A stretch of 64,000 nt of DNA from positions 2,790,001 through 2,854,000 of the forward strand of contig NZ_PHHD01000001.1 in NCBI RefSeq assembly GCF_002813445.1, given 5' to 3'. Below the pieces are notes generated by a model. The model made no database searches. It had not been told where the DNA came from and saw nothing but the letters and a program-made list of their open reading frames with translations. Below are positions 8,182 to 16,665 of this stretch, piece after piece. Each line of letters starts with the position of its first letter. Position 1 is the first letter of the stretch. The position numbers and the translations under genes were made by a program. This stretch comes from Pseudomonas tolaasii NCPPB 2192 (GTDB taxonomy: Bacteria; Pseudomonadota; Gammaproteobacteria; Pseudomonadales; Pseudomonadaceae).

Positions 8182-9720
8182 TCAGGCCGCTTCAATCTTT
8201 GCGCGGGTTTGCCCGACTTTGGACAGGTAACGCTGCACGTTGTCCTGTTCTTCCGCCGTAGTGAACAGGCCAAGCTTGGTGCGGCGCCACAGGATGTCCT
8301 GAGGTTGGGTCGCCCATTCTTCGGCGCACAGGTAATCGACTTCGCGGGTGTACAGGCCGCCACCCAGGTGGTCGCCCAGGTCTGCCAGCGCTTGCACGCC
8401 CTCCAGCAGGCGCCAGGTGCGGCTGCCGTAAGTGGTGGCCCAGCGCCGGGCGATCTCGCTCGGTACCCAGTCGAATTTGGCGCGGATGGCGTCGGCCAGC
8501 GCCTCTGGCGTGGTCATGTTCTCGCCACCGGGCAGGCTCGCCTTGGCGGTCCAGCTCGGGCGCATCTGGGTGAAGAACGGCGCCAGCTGCGCCATCGCCG
8601 ACTCGGCGAGCTTGCGGTAGGTGGTCAACTTGCCGCCAAACACCGACAAAATCGGCGCTTCGCCGTTGCCGCCAGACAGCGCCAGGGTGTAGTCGCGGGT
8701 GATGGCCGACGGGTTGTCCGACTCGTCGTTGCACAGCGGGCGCACGCCCGAGTAGGTGTGCACGATATCGTCGCGGCTCAGTTGTTTCTTGAAGTGCGCG
8801 TTGACCACTTTCAGCATGTAGTCGGTTTCACCTTCGGTAATCGCGACTTTTGCCGGGTCGCCGGTGTATTCGCGGTCGGTGGTGCCGATGATGGTCAGGT
8901 GGTTCAGGTACGGAATGGTGAAGACGATACGCTGGTCTTCGTTCTGCAGAATATGCGCGTGGGCACCTTCATACAGGCGCGGCACGATCAGGTGGCTGCC
9001 CTGGATCAGGCGGATGCCGTAAGGCGAGTCCAGCTTCAGATCGTCCCTGATGAACTTGGCCACCCACGGCCCGGCCGCGTTCACCAGGGCGCGGGCGCGG
9101 ATCGAGAACAGGCTGCCGTCGGCGCGTTCCATGTTCATTTCCCACAGGCCGTTGCTGCGGTGCGCGCTGATGCAACGGGTTTGGGTGTGGATATGCGCGC
9201 CCTTTTCGCGAGCGGCCATGGCATTCAATACCACGAGGCGGGCGTCATCCACCCAGCAATCGGAGTACTCGAAGCCTTTGGTGATTTCACTTTTCAGCGG
9301 GCTGTTCGCGCCGAACTTCAGGCTTTTGGAGCCTGCAAGTTTTTCGCGCTTGCCGAGGTGGTCGTACAGGAACAGGCCGGCACGAATCATCCACGCCGGG
9401 CGCAAATGCGGGCGGTGTGGCAGCACGAAGCGCATCTGCTTGACGATGTGCGGGGCCTTGGCCAGCAGCACTTCGCGTTCGGCCAAGGCTTCACGCACCA
9501 AGCGGAATTCGTAATGTTCGAGATAGCGCAGGCCGCCGTGGATCAGCTTGCTGCTGGCCGACGAAGTGTGGCTGGCCAGGTCATCCTTTTCGCAAAGGAA
9601 TACCGACAACCCGCGACCGGCCGCGTCTGCTGCAATGCCGACGCCATTGATCCCGCCGCCGATAACGGCAACGTCATAGACTTCGGCAAGCGGTGGAGCA
9701 GGCAAGGTGGAAGGGTTCAT
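8182..9720 (-). CDS. glpD: Aerobic glycerol-3-phosphate dehydrogenase GlpD
   Basis: A 512-residue membrane-associated flavoenzyme oxidising sn-glycerol-3-phosphate to dihydroxyacetone phosphate and passing electrons to ubiquinone. The start at 9720 (MNPSTLPAPPLAEVYDV) places the FAD dinucleotide motif GGGINGVGIAADAAGRG near residue 20; open frame to 9771 adds only basic residues. Other family motifs are HTSSASSKLIHGGLRYLE, NAAGPWV, LIQGSHL and the C-terminal GGKLTTYRKLAE. It is the last gene of glpFKRD, 258 nt after glpR, with its own GlpR operator candidate. Confidence 0.95.
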   Translation of the reverse strand: MNPSTLPAPPLAEVYDVAVIGGGINGVGIAADAAGRGLSVFLCEKDDLASHTSSASSKLIHGGLRYLEHYEFRLVREALAEREVLLAKAPHIVKQMRFVLPHRPHLRPAWMIRAGLFLYDHLGKREKLAGSKSLKFGANSPLKSEITKGFEYSDCWVDDARLVVLNAMAAREKGAHIHTQTRCISAHRSNGLWEMNMERADGSLFSIRARALVNAAGPWVAKFIRDDLKLDSPYGIRLIQGSHLIVPRLYEGAHAHILQNEDQRIVFTIPYLNHLTIIGTTDREYTGDPAKVAITEGETDYMLKVVNAHFKKQLSRDDIVHTYSGVRPLCNDESDNPSAITRDYTLALSGGNGEAPILSVFGGKLTTYRKLAESAMAQLAPFFTQMRPSWTAKASLPGGENMTTPEALADAIRAKFDWVPSEIARRWATTYGSRTWRLLEGVQALADLGDHLGGGLYTREVDYLCAEEWATQPQDILWRRTKLGLFTTAEEQDNVQRYLSKVGQTRAKIEAA

Positions 9721-9762
9721 CGGCTGGCCTCGCGATCTTTTTCGTCTTGGAATTCGAACATG

Positions 9763-9782
9763 AATGTTCATTTGCGAAAATG
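9763..9782 (-). promoter_or_regulatory. GlpR operator candidate upstream of glpD
   Basis: AATGTTCATTTGCGAAAATG matches 17 of 20 positions of the E. coli GlpR consensus WATKYTCGWWWWCGAWMATW. It lies 43 nt upstream of the glpD start, beside a GAACAT-GA-ATGTTC palindrome at 9756-9769 that shares half of it. Confidence 0.6.
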
Positions 9783-9895
9783 TTAGCCGATAAACGCGCG
9801 CGCAGCCACCCGACTTCGATTGAAAAAACTCATCGAAGGGTGGGGAAAAGAAGAATTGTGAACATCGTGGGGAATGGAGCGCCTGTTAGACCGCT

Positions 9896-9962
9896 ATCGC
9901 GGGCAAGCCCGGCTCCCACAGGTGATCGCATTCCAACCTGTGGGAGCGGGCTTGCCCGCGAT
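9896..9962. repeat. Short REPIN between glpD and glpR
   Basis: ATCGCGGGCAAGCCCGGCTC and the inverted copy ending GGGCTTGCCCGCGAT flank a 16-nt spacer. It belongs to the GTGGGAGC..GCTTGCCCGCGAT family and sits immediately after the glpR stop codon. Confidence 0.8.
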
Positions 9963-9978
9963 GGCGTCAGAAGGGCTG

Positions 9979-10734
9979 CTAAACCACTTCCAGCCGAACC
10001 TTATGCTGGTTCAACAGCTGCACCAACGCCGGCACCGGCTGCTGGTCAGTCACCAGGCAGTCCACCAGGCTGATCGGCCCCAGGCGAATCATGGCATTGC
10101 GCCCGAATTTGCTGGAGTCCGCCGCCAGAATCACCTGGCGCGCGTTGGCGATAATCGCCTGGGAAACCCGTACTTCCTGATAATCGAAATCCAGCAGGCT
10201 GCCATCTTCGTCAATCCCGCTGATGCCCACGAGGGCAAAGTCGACCTTGAACTGGTTGATAAAGTCCACGCTGGCCTGGCCCACCACGCCGCCGTCACGG
10301 CGTACATTGCCGCCGGTGAGCAGAACATCGAAGTCGTCCTTGGCACTGAGCATGGTGGCGACGTTGAGGTTGTTGGTGATGATTTTCAAGTGGTTGTGGT
10401 TCAGCAACGCGCGGGCGATGGACTCCGTCGTGGTGCCGATATTGATAAACAGCGAGGCGTGATCGGGGATTTGCGCCGCGATGGCTTCGCCGATGCGCTG
10501 TTTCTCGTCGCGCATCTGGTCGGCACGCATGGCGTACGCGGTGTTTTCAACGCTGGAATCATAGGCCGCGCCGCCGTGGTAGCGGCGCAGCAAATTGGCG
10601 TCCGCCAGCTGGTTGATATCGCGGCGGATGGTTTGCGGGGTGACAACGAACAGCTGCGCCATTTCCTCGATACTGACGTAACCGCGTTCGCGGACCAGCT
10701 CGAGGATTTGTTGTTGGCGGGGAGGCAGATTCAT
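9979..10734 (-). CDS. glpR: Glycerol-3-phosphate regulon repressor GlpR
   Basis: A 251-residue DeoR-family repressor. The N-terminal winged helix-turn-helix (residues 1-56, PPRQQQILELVRERGYVSIE and VTPQTIRRDINQLADANLL) is followed by the sugar-phosphate-binding DeoR domain with FINIGTTTESIARAL, TNNLNVA and LTGGNVRRDGGVVG. Glycerol-3-phosphate releases it from DNA. It lies between glpK and glpD on the same strand and its likely operators are at 9763 and 13400, so it controls its own cluster. Confidence 0.94.
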   Translation of the reverse strand: MNLPPRQQQILELVRERGYVSIEEMAQLFVVTPQTIRRDINQLADANLLRRYHGGAAYDSSVENTAYAMRADQMRDEKQRIGEAIAAQIPDHASLFINIGTTTESIARALLNHNHLKIITNNLNVATMLSAKDDFDVLLTGGNVRRDGGVVGQASVDFINQFKVDFALVGISGIDEDGSLLDFDYQEVRVSQAIIANARQVILAADSSKFGRNAMIRLGPISLVDCLVTDQQPVPALVQLLNQHKVRLEVV

Positions 10735-10829
10735 GGGGCGTCCTTTGGGCTGCCATACAAAAGTGGCCCATGATGACGCAGGAATCCGCTCCCTGCCAGT
10801 TACAACCGGCTACAGGTCCGGCGCTTGGC

Positions 10830-12335
10830 TTATTCGGCGCCTTCGTGGGGCTCCCAGTCGCGGGTGCGGCTGACCGCTTTTTGCCAGCCGGCGTAGAGCT
10901 TTTCCTTGGCCGCTTCGTCCAGCTGCGGTTCGAATTCGCGCTCAATTACCGCCTTGCCGCGCAACTCTTCCAGGCTGCCCCAGAAGCCGCACGCCAGGCC
11001 TGCCAGGTAGGCCGCGCCGAGTGCGGTGGTCTCGCGCATTTGCGGGCGCTCGACCTGGGTGCCGAGGATGTCGGCCTGGAACTGCATCAGGAAGTTGTTC
11101 GCCACCGCGCCGCCGTCTACGCGCAGGGCCTTGAGGCGCTCGCCGGAGTCCTGTTGCATGGCGTCCAGTACGTCGCGGGTCTGGTAGGCGATCGACTCCA
11201 GGGCTGCACGAATAATGTGGTCCACGCGTACGCCGCGGGTCAGGCCGAACAGCGCGCCACGGGCATACGGGTCCCAGTACGGCGCGCCCAGGCCGGTGAA
11301 GGCCGGCACCAGGTATACGCCATTGCTGTCCTTGACCTTGCCGGCGAAGTATTCGGTGTCGGTGGCGTCGGCGATGATCTTCAGCTCGTCACGCAGCCAC
11401 TGCACAGTAGAACCGCCGTTGAACACGGCGCCTTCCAGGGCGTAGGCCACTTCGCCACGCGGGCCGCAGGCGATGGTGGTGAGCATGCCGTGCTTGGATT
11501 TCACCGCCTTGTCGCCGGTGTTCATCAACAGGAAGCAGCCGGTGCCGTAGGTGTTCTTGGCCTGGCCGGCCTCTACACACATCTGGCCGAAGAGCGCGGC
11601 TTGCTGGTCGCCGGCAATGCCGCCGATGGCGATGCCACTTTTGGTGCGGCCGTAGATTTCCGACGATGACTTCACTTCCGGCAGCATTTCGCGCGGCACG
11701 TCGAGGATCTCCAGCATCTTCGCATCCCACTCCAGGGTGTGGATGTTGAAGAGCATGGTGCGCGAGGCGTTGGTGTAGTCGGTGACGTGGGTTTTGCCGC
11801 CGGTAAATTTCCAGATCAGCCAGCTGTCGATGGTGCCGAACAGCAGCTCGCCGTTGCGCGCACGCTCGCGGCTGCCTTCGACGTTGTCGAGGATCCACTT
11901 GAGCTTGGTGCCGGAGAAGTACGGGTCGGTGACCAGGCCGGTGGTGTCATTGATGTACTGTTCGTGGCCGTCGCGCTTGAGCTGCTGGCAGATCTCGGTG
12001 CTGCGGCGGCACTGCCAGACAATGGCGTTATAGATCGGGCGGCCGGTGACCTTGTCCCACACCACCGTGGTTTCACGCTGGTTGGTGATGCCGATGGCGG
12101 CGACCTGATCATGGTGCAGGCCGGCCTGGGCCAGCGCTTCGACCATCACCGCGCTCTGGGTGGCGAAAATTTCCATCGGGTCATGCTCGACCCAACCGGC
12201 TTGCGGGTAGTGCTGAGTGAATTCACGCTGGGCGGTGCAGACCACGTTGGCGTCCCGATCAAAGATGATCGCCCGCGAACTGGTGGTGCCCTGGTCAAGG
12301 GCAATGATGTAGTTCTTATTCTGAATGTCGGTCAT
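10830..12335 (-). CDS. glpK: Glycerol kinase GlpK
   Basis: A 501-residue FGGY-family kinase converting glycerol plus ATP to glycerol-3-phosphate, the true inducer of the regulon. The start at 12335 (MTDIQNKNYIIALDQGTTSS) is the family start. The phosphate-1 loop DQGTTSSRAIIFD, the substrate loop NQRETTVVWDKVTGRPIYNAIVWQ (shown in parts), GIAGDQQAALFGQ and the C-terminal RVDGGAVANNFLMQ are all present and length is typical. It lies 80 nt downstream of glpF and 95 nt upstream of glpR. Confidence 0.95.
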   Translation of the reverse strand: MTDIQNKNYIIALDQGTTSSRAIIFDRDANVVCTAQREFTQHYPQAGWVEHDPMEIFATQSAVMVEALAQAGLHHDQVAAIGITNQRETTVVWDKVTGRPIYNAIVWQCRRSTEICQQLKRDGHEQYINDTTGLVTDPYFSGTKLKWILDNVEGSRERARNGELLFGTIDSWLIWKFTGGKTHVTDYTNASRTMLFNIHTLEWDAKMLEILDVPREMLPEVKSSSEIYGRTKSGIAIGGIAGDQQAALFGQMCVEAGQAKNTYGTGCFLLMNTGDKAVKSKHGMLTTIACGPRGEVAYALEGAVFNGGSTVQWLRDELKIIADATDTEYFAGKVKDSNGVYLVPAFTGLGAPYWDPYARGALFGLTRGVRVDHIIRAALESIAYQTRDVLDAMQQDSGERLKALRVDGGAVANNFLMQFQADILGTQVERPQMRETTALGAAYLAGLACGFWGSLEELRGKAVIEREFEPQLDEAAKEKLYAGWQKAVSRTRDWEPHEGAE

Positions 12336-12415
12336 GTCGATTGCCTTGCACGGAAATAAAGAAATGAGTAATCCGCCTGGGCCGCAAAAGGGCACTGGGC
12401 ACCAGGCGGGTGTGA

Positions 12416-13273
12416 TCAGGAAATACGCGTATTGCCGTTGACAGCCGTGTCAGGTGTTTCTTCATCTATAGCAGGTGCCGCGCTCGGCAGGTGGCGAGCG
12501 ATCAGCCCGCGATAGGCCGCAGCGCCGAGGCAAGCGCCCACAATCGGCGCGAAAATCGGCACCAGGAAGTAAGGAATATCACGACCGCCGGTAAAGGCCA
12601 TTTCACCCCAGCCGGCGAAAAAGGTCATCAGCTTGGGCCCGAAATCCCGCGCCGGATTCATCGCAAAGCCGGTCAGCGGGCCCATGGCGCTGCCGATCAC
12701 GGCGATCAGCAAGCCGATCAGCAGCGGGGCCAGCGGGCCGCGAGGCAGGCCGTTGTTGTCGTCGGTGAGGGCCATGATCACGCCCATCAGAATGGCGGTG
12801 ATGACCACTTCCACCAGGAAGGCCTGAGCCGTGCTCAGCAGCGCGTGGGGGTAGGTGGAGAACACCGACGCCAGTTCCAGGCTGGCCTGGGAGCCGCGAA
12901 CCATATGGTGGGTTTGTTCGTAATCGAAAAACAGGTTGCTGTAGAGCGTGTACACCAACGCCGCCGAGCAGAAGGCGCCGGCGACCTGGGCGAGGATATA
13001 GAAGGGCAGTTTGCGCTTTTCGAAATCGGCAAAGATGCACAGGGCGATACTGACCGCCGGGTTGAGGTGCGCTCCGGAAATACCGGCGCTGAGGTAGATC
13101 GCCATGCTGACGCCCACCCCCCAGATGATACTGATCTCCCACAAGCCAAAGCTGGCACCCGCGACCTTGAGCGCAGCGACACATCCGGTGCCGAAGAAGA
13201 TCAGCAGCGCAGTCCCCAGGAATTCGGCCATGCATTGGCTCGAAAGTGAAGGCTGTTGAAGAGCAGTTGTCAT
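12416..13273 (-). CDS. glpF: Glycerol uptake facilitator GlpF
   Basis: A 285-residue aquaglyceroporin in the inner membrane, the entry point for glycerol. Both selectivity loops are visible: SGAHLNPAVS (first NPA) and GFAMNPARDFGP (second NPA, followed by D as in glycerol channels). Six hydrophobic helices and two half-helices fit. The start at 13273 (MTTALQQPSLSS) follows a GAGG ribosome site; a Crc/Hfq CA motif sits just upstream. It is first in the glpFKRD run. The C-terminal extension to ISsR-like polar residues is unremarkable. Confidence 0.94.
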   Translation of the reverse strand: MTTALQQPSLSSQCMAEFLGTALLIFFGTGCVAALKVAGASFGLWEISIIWGVGVSMAIYLSAGISGAHLNPAVSIALCIFADFEKRKLPFYILAQVAGAFCSAALVYTLYSNLFFDYEQTHHMVRGSQASLELASVFSTYPHALLSTAQAFLVEVVITAILMGVIMALTDDNNGLPRGPLAPLLIGLLIAVIGSAMGPLTGFAMNPARDFGPKLMTFFAGWGEMAFTGGRDIPYFLVPIFAPIVGACLGAAAYRGLIARHLPSAAPAIDEETPDTAVNGNTRIS

Positions 13274-13285
13274 GGAAAACCTCAA

Positions 13286-13296
13286 TTGTTGTTCTT
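13286..13296 (-). promoter_or_regulatory. Crc/Hfq CA motif before glpF
   Basis: On the transcript strand the sequence is AAGAACAACAA, fitting the AAnAAnAA catabolite-activity motif, directly before the glpF ribosome site and 13 nt from the start codon. Family knowledge: Hfq with Crc binds such motifs and blocks translation on preferred carbon sources. Confidence 0.6.
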
Positions 13297-13399
13297 GTCT
13301 GGCGCACCACCTCAACGTGTGGTTGCGCGATTTTCACCATGGTCAGGATCCCCATCCCGGCCGCAGCTTACTGCTGGAGTACTGAGGTGATATTCCTAC

Positions 13400-13419
13400 A
13401 GTATTCGGAAACGAAAAAA
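13400..13419. promoter_or_regulatory. GlpR operator candidate upstream of glpF
   Basis: AGTATTCGGAAACGAAAAAA matches about 16 of 20 positions of the GlpR consensus, including TCG-N4-CGA. It is 127-146 nt upstream of glpF in the 327-nt gap to ybaK; nothing else is obvious in that gap. Confidence 0.4.
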
Positions 13420-13600
13420 TATAGACAAGAATGACGGCTGTCAAAGGTCGAAAGTGAACGATCGGTCATTTTTGAACTATAGGTCTGGTGAATGATCACG
13501 CGGGGGGCGTAGGGTATTTGTCTTTCGAGGGGGCGTACTAGAGCCTTTTGCATGGGCTTGGCCTAGAATTGGCCCTCTGTTTGCCACGCCCGGAGCCTCC

Positions 13601-14071
13601 ATGACCCCTGCATTGGACTTGTTGAAAAAAGTTCGCGCCGAACATCGCATCCACAGTTATGAACATGACCCCAAGGCTGCGTCATATGGCCTGGAGGCCG
13701 CGGAAAAATTGGGCCTCGACCCGGCGCAGGTGTTCAAGACGCTGCTGGCCAGCAGTGAAAAAGGCGAGTTGTTGGTGGCGGTGGTGCCAGTCGTCGGAAG
13801 CCTTGACCTGAAAGCCCTGGCGTCTGCTGCCGGGGTGAAAAAAGTCGAGATGGCCGACCCGGCGGCGGCGCAGCGCTCAACGGGCTATTTGCTGGGTGGC
13901 ATCAGCCCATTGGGGCAGAAGAAGCGCTTGCGTACTTTTATAGATGTGACGGCGCAGCCGTTTGCAACGATTTTTGTGAGTGCGGGGAGGCGGGGGCTGG
14001 AAGTGGAATTGCCGGCAGCGGTGTTGGCCGAGCATACGCAGGCGAAGTTCGCACCCATTGGCCGTGCCTGA
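13601..14071 (+). CDS. ybaK: Cys-tRNA(Pro)/Cys-tRNA(Cys) deacylase YbaK
   Basis: A 156-residue YbaK/EbsC-type aminoacyl-tRNA deacylase that clears mischarged Cys-tRNA(Pro) in trans with prolyl-tRNA synthetase. The fold motifs are HSYEHDPKAASYGLEAAEKLG, VFKTLLASSEKGELLVAVVP (given in parts), the lysine-rich VKKVEMADPAAAQRSTGYL and GGISPLGQKK. It stands alone and divergent from glpF, with a REPIN after its stop codon. Confidence 0.92.
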   Translation: MTPALDLLKKVRAEHRIHSYEHDPKAASYGLEAAEKLGLDPAQVFKTLLASSEKGELLVAVVPVVGSLDLKALASAAGVKKVEMADPAAAQRSTGYLLGGISPLGQKKRLRTFIDVTAQPFATIFVSAGRRGLEVELPAAVLAEHTQAKFAPIGRA

Positions 14072-14099
14072 CACTGGGCTTTAAGTGGGTGAGGGCCAC

Positions 14100-14187
14100 T
14101 GTGGGAGCCGGGCTTGCCCGCGATGCAGGCGCCTCGGTCCTTAAGTTAAGCCGAGGTGATGCCATCGCAGGCAAGCCAGCTCCCACA
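14100..14187. repeat. REPIN between ybaK and the ABC ATPase gene
   Basis: TGTGGGAGCCGGGCTTGCCC and an inverted GCAAGCCAGCTCCCACA unit flank a spacer with CCTCGG/CCGAGG. It fills the convergent gap between two stop codons, the usual REPIN niche. Confidence 0.85.
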
Positions 14188-14204
14188 TGGTTGAGTGGGT
14201 TTCG

Positions 14205-15314
14205 TCAGTGCGCCGGGCTGTAGCGGCGCACGCCGGATTCACTCTGAGGGATCTGCGCGGCGGTACTGCCTGAGGCCTGAAACAACACCAGATGTTCCGC
14301 CGCAACCCGAATCCCCACATCCGCACCGACCTGATGATCGGCATGGCTCGGGAAAATCGATTCCAGCTGCGCACCCGTCGGCAGTTGCAGGCGGTACAGC
14401 GTGGACGCGCCGAGGAACGTCTTGCCGACGATGCGGGCTTTCAACGCACTGTCCGGCGCATACACGATGTCATCCGGACGCAACAATACGTCCACCGCGC
14501 CGCCGGTTGGCCAGGTGTAGGCGCGGTTGCCGCGCAAGTCACCCAACTCGGTGCTCACCGATTCCGGCGAGCTCAGTTGCCCACGAATGAAATAGCCCTG
14601 GCCGATAAAGCTGGCGACGTAAGGCGTCTGCGGTTCGTGATAAAGGTTGTAGGGCGTGTCCCACTGTTCCAGCCGTCCTTCCTTGAAAACCCCGACTTGA
14701 TCGCTCACGGCGAAGGCTTCTTCCTGATCATGGGTGACCAGAATCGCGCTGGTGCCACGCGCTTTAAGGATGTCGCGCACTTCATGGCTGAGCTTGCGAC
14801 GCAGCTCGCCGTCGAGGTTGGAGAAGGGTTCGTCCAGCAGCAACAATTGCGGTTCCGGCGCCAGGGCGCGGGCAAGGGCGACGCGTTGTTGCTGGCCGCC
14901 GGACAGCTCGTGAGGGAAACGCTTGCCGAGGTTTTTCAGGTTGACCAGTTCCAGCAACTCGGCGACCACCCGGTCTTTCTGCGGGTGCTTGCGAATGCCG
15001 AAGGCAATGTTGTCGGCCACGCTGAGGTGCGGAAACAGTGCGTAGTCCTGGAACACCATGCCGATACGACGTTTCTCCGGTGCCAGTGTGAAACCGGCGC
15101 TGGAGATCACTTCGCCGGCCAGGCTGATTTCACCTTCGTGCACCGGCTCAAACCCGGCAATCGCACGCAGGGTGGTGGTTTTGCCGCAACCCGATGAGCC
15201 CAGCAGGCAACCGATGTCACCGGCGTTGAGGTGCAGGTTGAGGTTCTGCACCACGCGTTGGTCTTGATAGCCGCATGCCAGATTGCGCAGGTTCAGCAGT
15301 AATGGCTGGCTCAT
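14205..15314 (-). CDS. ABC transporter ATP-binding protein, iron(III)/FbpC-like
   Basis: A 369-residue ATPase of the FbpC/PotA class: Walker A LLGSSGCGKTT (about residues 36-46), Q-loop MVFQDYALFPHLS, signature LSGGQQQRVALARALA, Walker B LLLLDEPFSNLDGEL and H-loop VTHDQEEAF, then a TOBE-type C-terminal region (residues 240-350). FbpC-like proteins drive periplasmic ferric iron import, but no binding protein or permease gene is adjacent. It overlaps argF by 4 nt and is co-transcribed with it. The substrate is uncertain; iron is inferred from sequence flavour. Confidence 0.8.
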   Translation of the reverse strand: MSQPLLLNLRNLACGYQDQRVVQNLNLHLNAGDIGCLLGSSGCGKTTTLRAIAGFEPVHEGEISLAGEVISSAGFTLAPEKRRIGMVFQDYALFPHLSVADNIAFGIRKHPQKDRVVAELLELVNLKNLGKRFPHELSGGQQQRVALARALAPEPQLLLLDEPFSNLDGELRRKLSHEVRDILKARGTSAILVTHDQEEAFAVSDQVGVFKEGRLEQWDTPYNLYHEPQTPYVASFIGQGYFIRGQLSSPESVSTELGDLRGNRAYTWPTGGAVDVLLRPDDIVYAPDSALKARIVGKTFLGASTLYRLQLPTGAQLESIFPSHADHQVGADVGIRVAAEHLVLFQASGSTAAQIPQSESGVRRYSPAH

Positions 15315-16231
15315 GCGTGGTGGTACGACGGCGGGACGAGGAATTCAAGCAGCGCTTTCTGCGCATGCAGGCGGTTTTCAGCCTGATCCCAGGCGACCGA
15401 GCGCGTGTCATCGAGCAGGTCGAGGCTGATTTCTTCGCCTCGGTGTGCAGGCAAGCAGTGCATGAACAACACATCCGGCGCGGCCAGGTCGAGCAGGGCG
15501 CGGGTCACCTGGAACGGCGCAAACAGCGCAAGGCGCTTGGCGGTTTCTTCTTCCTGGCCCATGGAGGTCCACACGTCGGTGCTGACCAGGTGCGCGCCGA
15601 CCACCGCATCACGCGGGTCGCGCAATACGGTGACGCGGTCACCGGCCTGCTCCAGGAAGCGCGCGTCGGGCTCGTAGCCCTCCGGGCAGGCGATGCGTAA
15701 CTGGAAGTCGAACTGAATCGCCGCTTCTATATAGCTGTTGCACATGTTGTTGCCGTCGCCGATCCAGGCCACGGTCTTGCCCTGGATTGAGCCACGGTGC
15801 TCAAGGAAGGTTTGCATGTCGGCCAGTAATTGGCACGGGTGCAGGTCGTCGGACAGGCCGTTGATCACCGGCACGCGGGAGTTGGCGCAAAATTCGGTCA
15901 CGGTGCTGTGGGCAAAGGTACGGATCATGACCGCATCGAGCATGCTCGACAGCACGATGGCGCTGTCGGCAACCGGCTCGCCACGGCCCAGTTGGGTGTC
16001 GCGCGAGGACAGGAAGATGGCCTGGCCGCCGAGCTGGATCATGCCGGCTTCGAACGACACGCGGGTGCGGGTCGAGGACTTTTCGAAAATCATCCCGAGC
16101 ACACGGTTTTTCAAAGGCTCGAACAGTACGCCGCGGTTACGCAGGTCTTTAAGCTCAATGCCTCGACGGATCACACTGACCAGCTCTTCGGGCGTGCAAT
16201 CCATCAGGGAGAGAAAGTGCCTTGCGCTCAT
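15311..16231 (-). CDS. argF: Ornithine carbamoyltransferase, anabolic (ArgF)
   Basis: A 306-residue cytosolic enzyme making citrulline from ornithine and carbamoyl phosphate in arginine synthesis. The start at 16231 (MSARHFLSLMD) is preferred; a preceding ATG at 16234 would add one Met. Carbamoyl-phosphate motif EKSSTRTRVSFE, then DDLHPCQLLADMQT, the ornithine loop GDGNNMCNS and the C-terminal MHCLPAHRGEE are intact. A near-consensus ArgR half-site lies about 130 nt upstream. It overlaps the ABC ATPase gene. Confidence 0.95.
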   Translation of the reverse strand: MSARHFLSLMDCTPEELVSVIRRGIELKDLRNRGVLFEPLKNRVLGMIFEKSSTRTRVSFEAGMIQLGGQAIFLSSRDTQLGRGEPVADSAIVLSSMLDAVMIRTFAHSTVTEFCANSRVPVINGLSDDLHPCQLLADMQTFLEHRGSIQGKTVAWIGDGNNMCNSYIEAAIQFDFQLRIACPEGYEPDARFLEQAGDRVTVLRDPRDAVVGAHLVSTDVWTSMGQEEETAKRLALFAPFQVTRALLDLAAPDVLFMHCLPAHRGEEISLDLLDDTRSVAWDQAENRLHAQKALLEFLVPPSYHHA

Positions 16232-16357
16232 CATTAACTACCTTTTTGCAACAGACCGCAGATACTCAAAGCCTTGTTTATTGTGACAACGGGCGAGACC
16301 TGCGGCGAAAGCCGCACGGGGCGACGAAATAGGGGAAGGCGCGATCTTATAATTAAA

Positions 16358-16373
16358 TGTCGCGTCTTACCAA
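16358..16373 (+). promoter_or_regulatory. ArgR half-site between argF and the molybdoenzyme gene
   Basis: TGTCGCGTCTTACCAA matches the Pseudomonas ArgR half-site TGTCGC-N8-AA exactly. A weaker copy (GGCGCG-N8-AT) starts about 18 nt earlier, giving the usual tandem spacing. The rest of the 430-nt gap (16232-16665) shows only presumed promoters. Confidence 0.45.
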
Positions 16374-16665
16374 TAGGGCTACGGTTTTTAAGGGTGTTCA
16401 AGAAGGGCGCCGGGGCGCTTTTGAAGACAATTTCCAGACAGCAGCGGGCCATTTGTACACTGGCGTCGAGACATTTTGCAATGCGCGGAGGCGGCTCCAG
16501 GCCGGGCTGCGTCGGTTTTAGAGCCTCGCGAGCGGTCTCTGAAACATTTGCTCACGCTTGGCCATGTCCCGGCCTGATGCGGGTGGATTCACAGCGCAAA
16601 CGATAGTGGTGCCCGGCCCTGTCGCAGCCCATAGTGCGATCAAAGCCCTGATAAAGAGACTGGCC

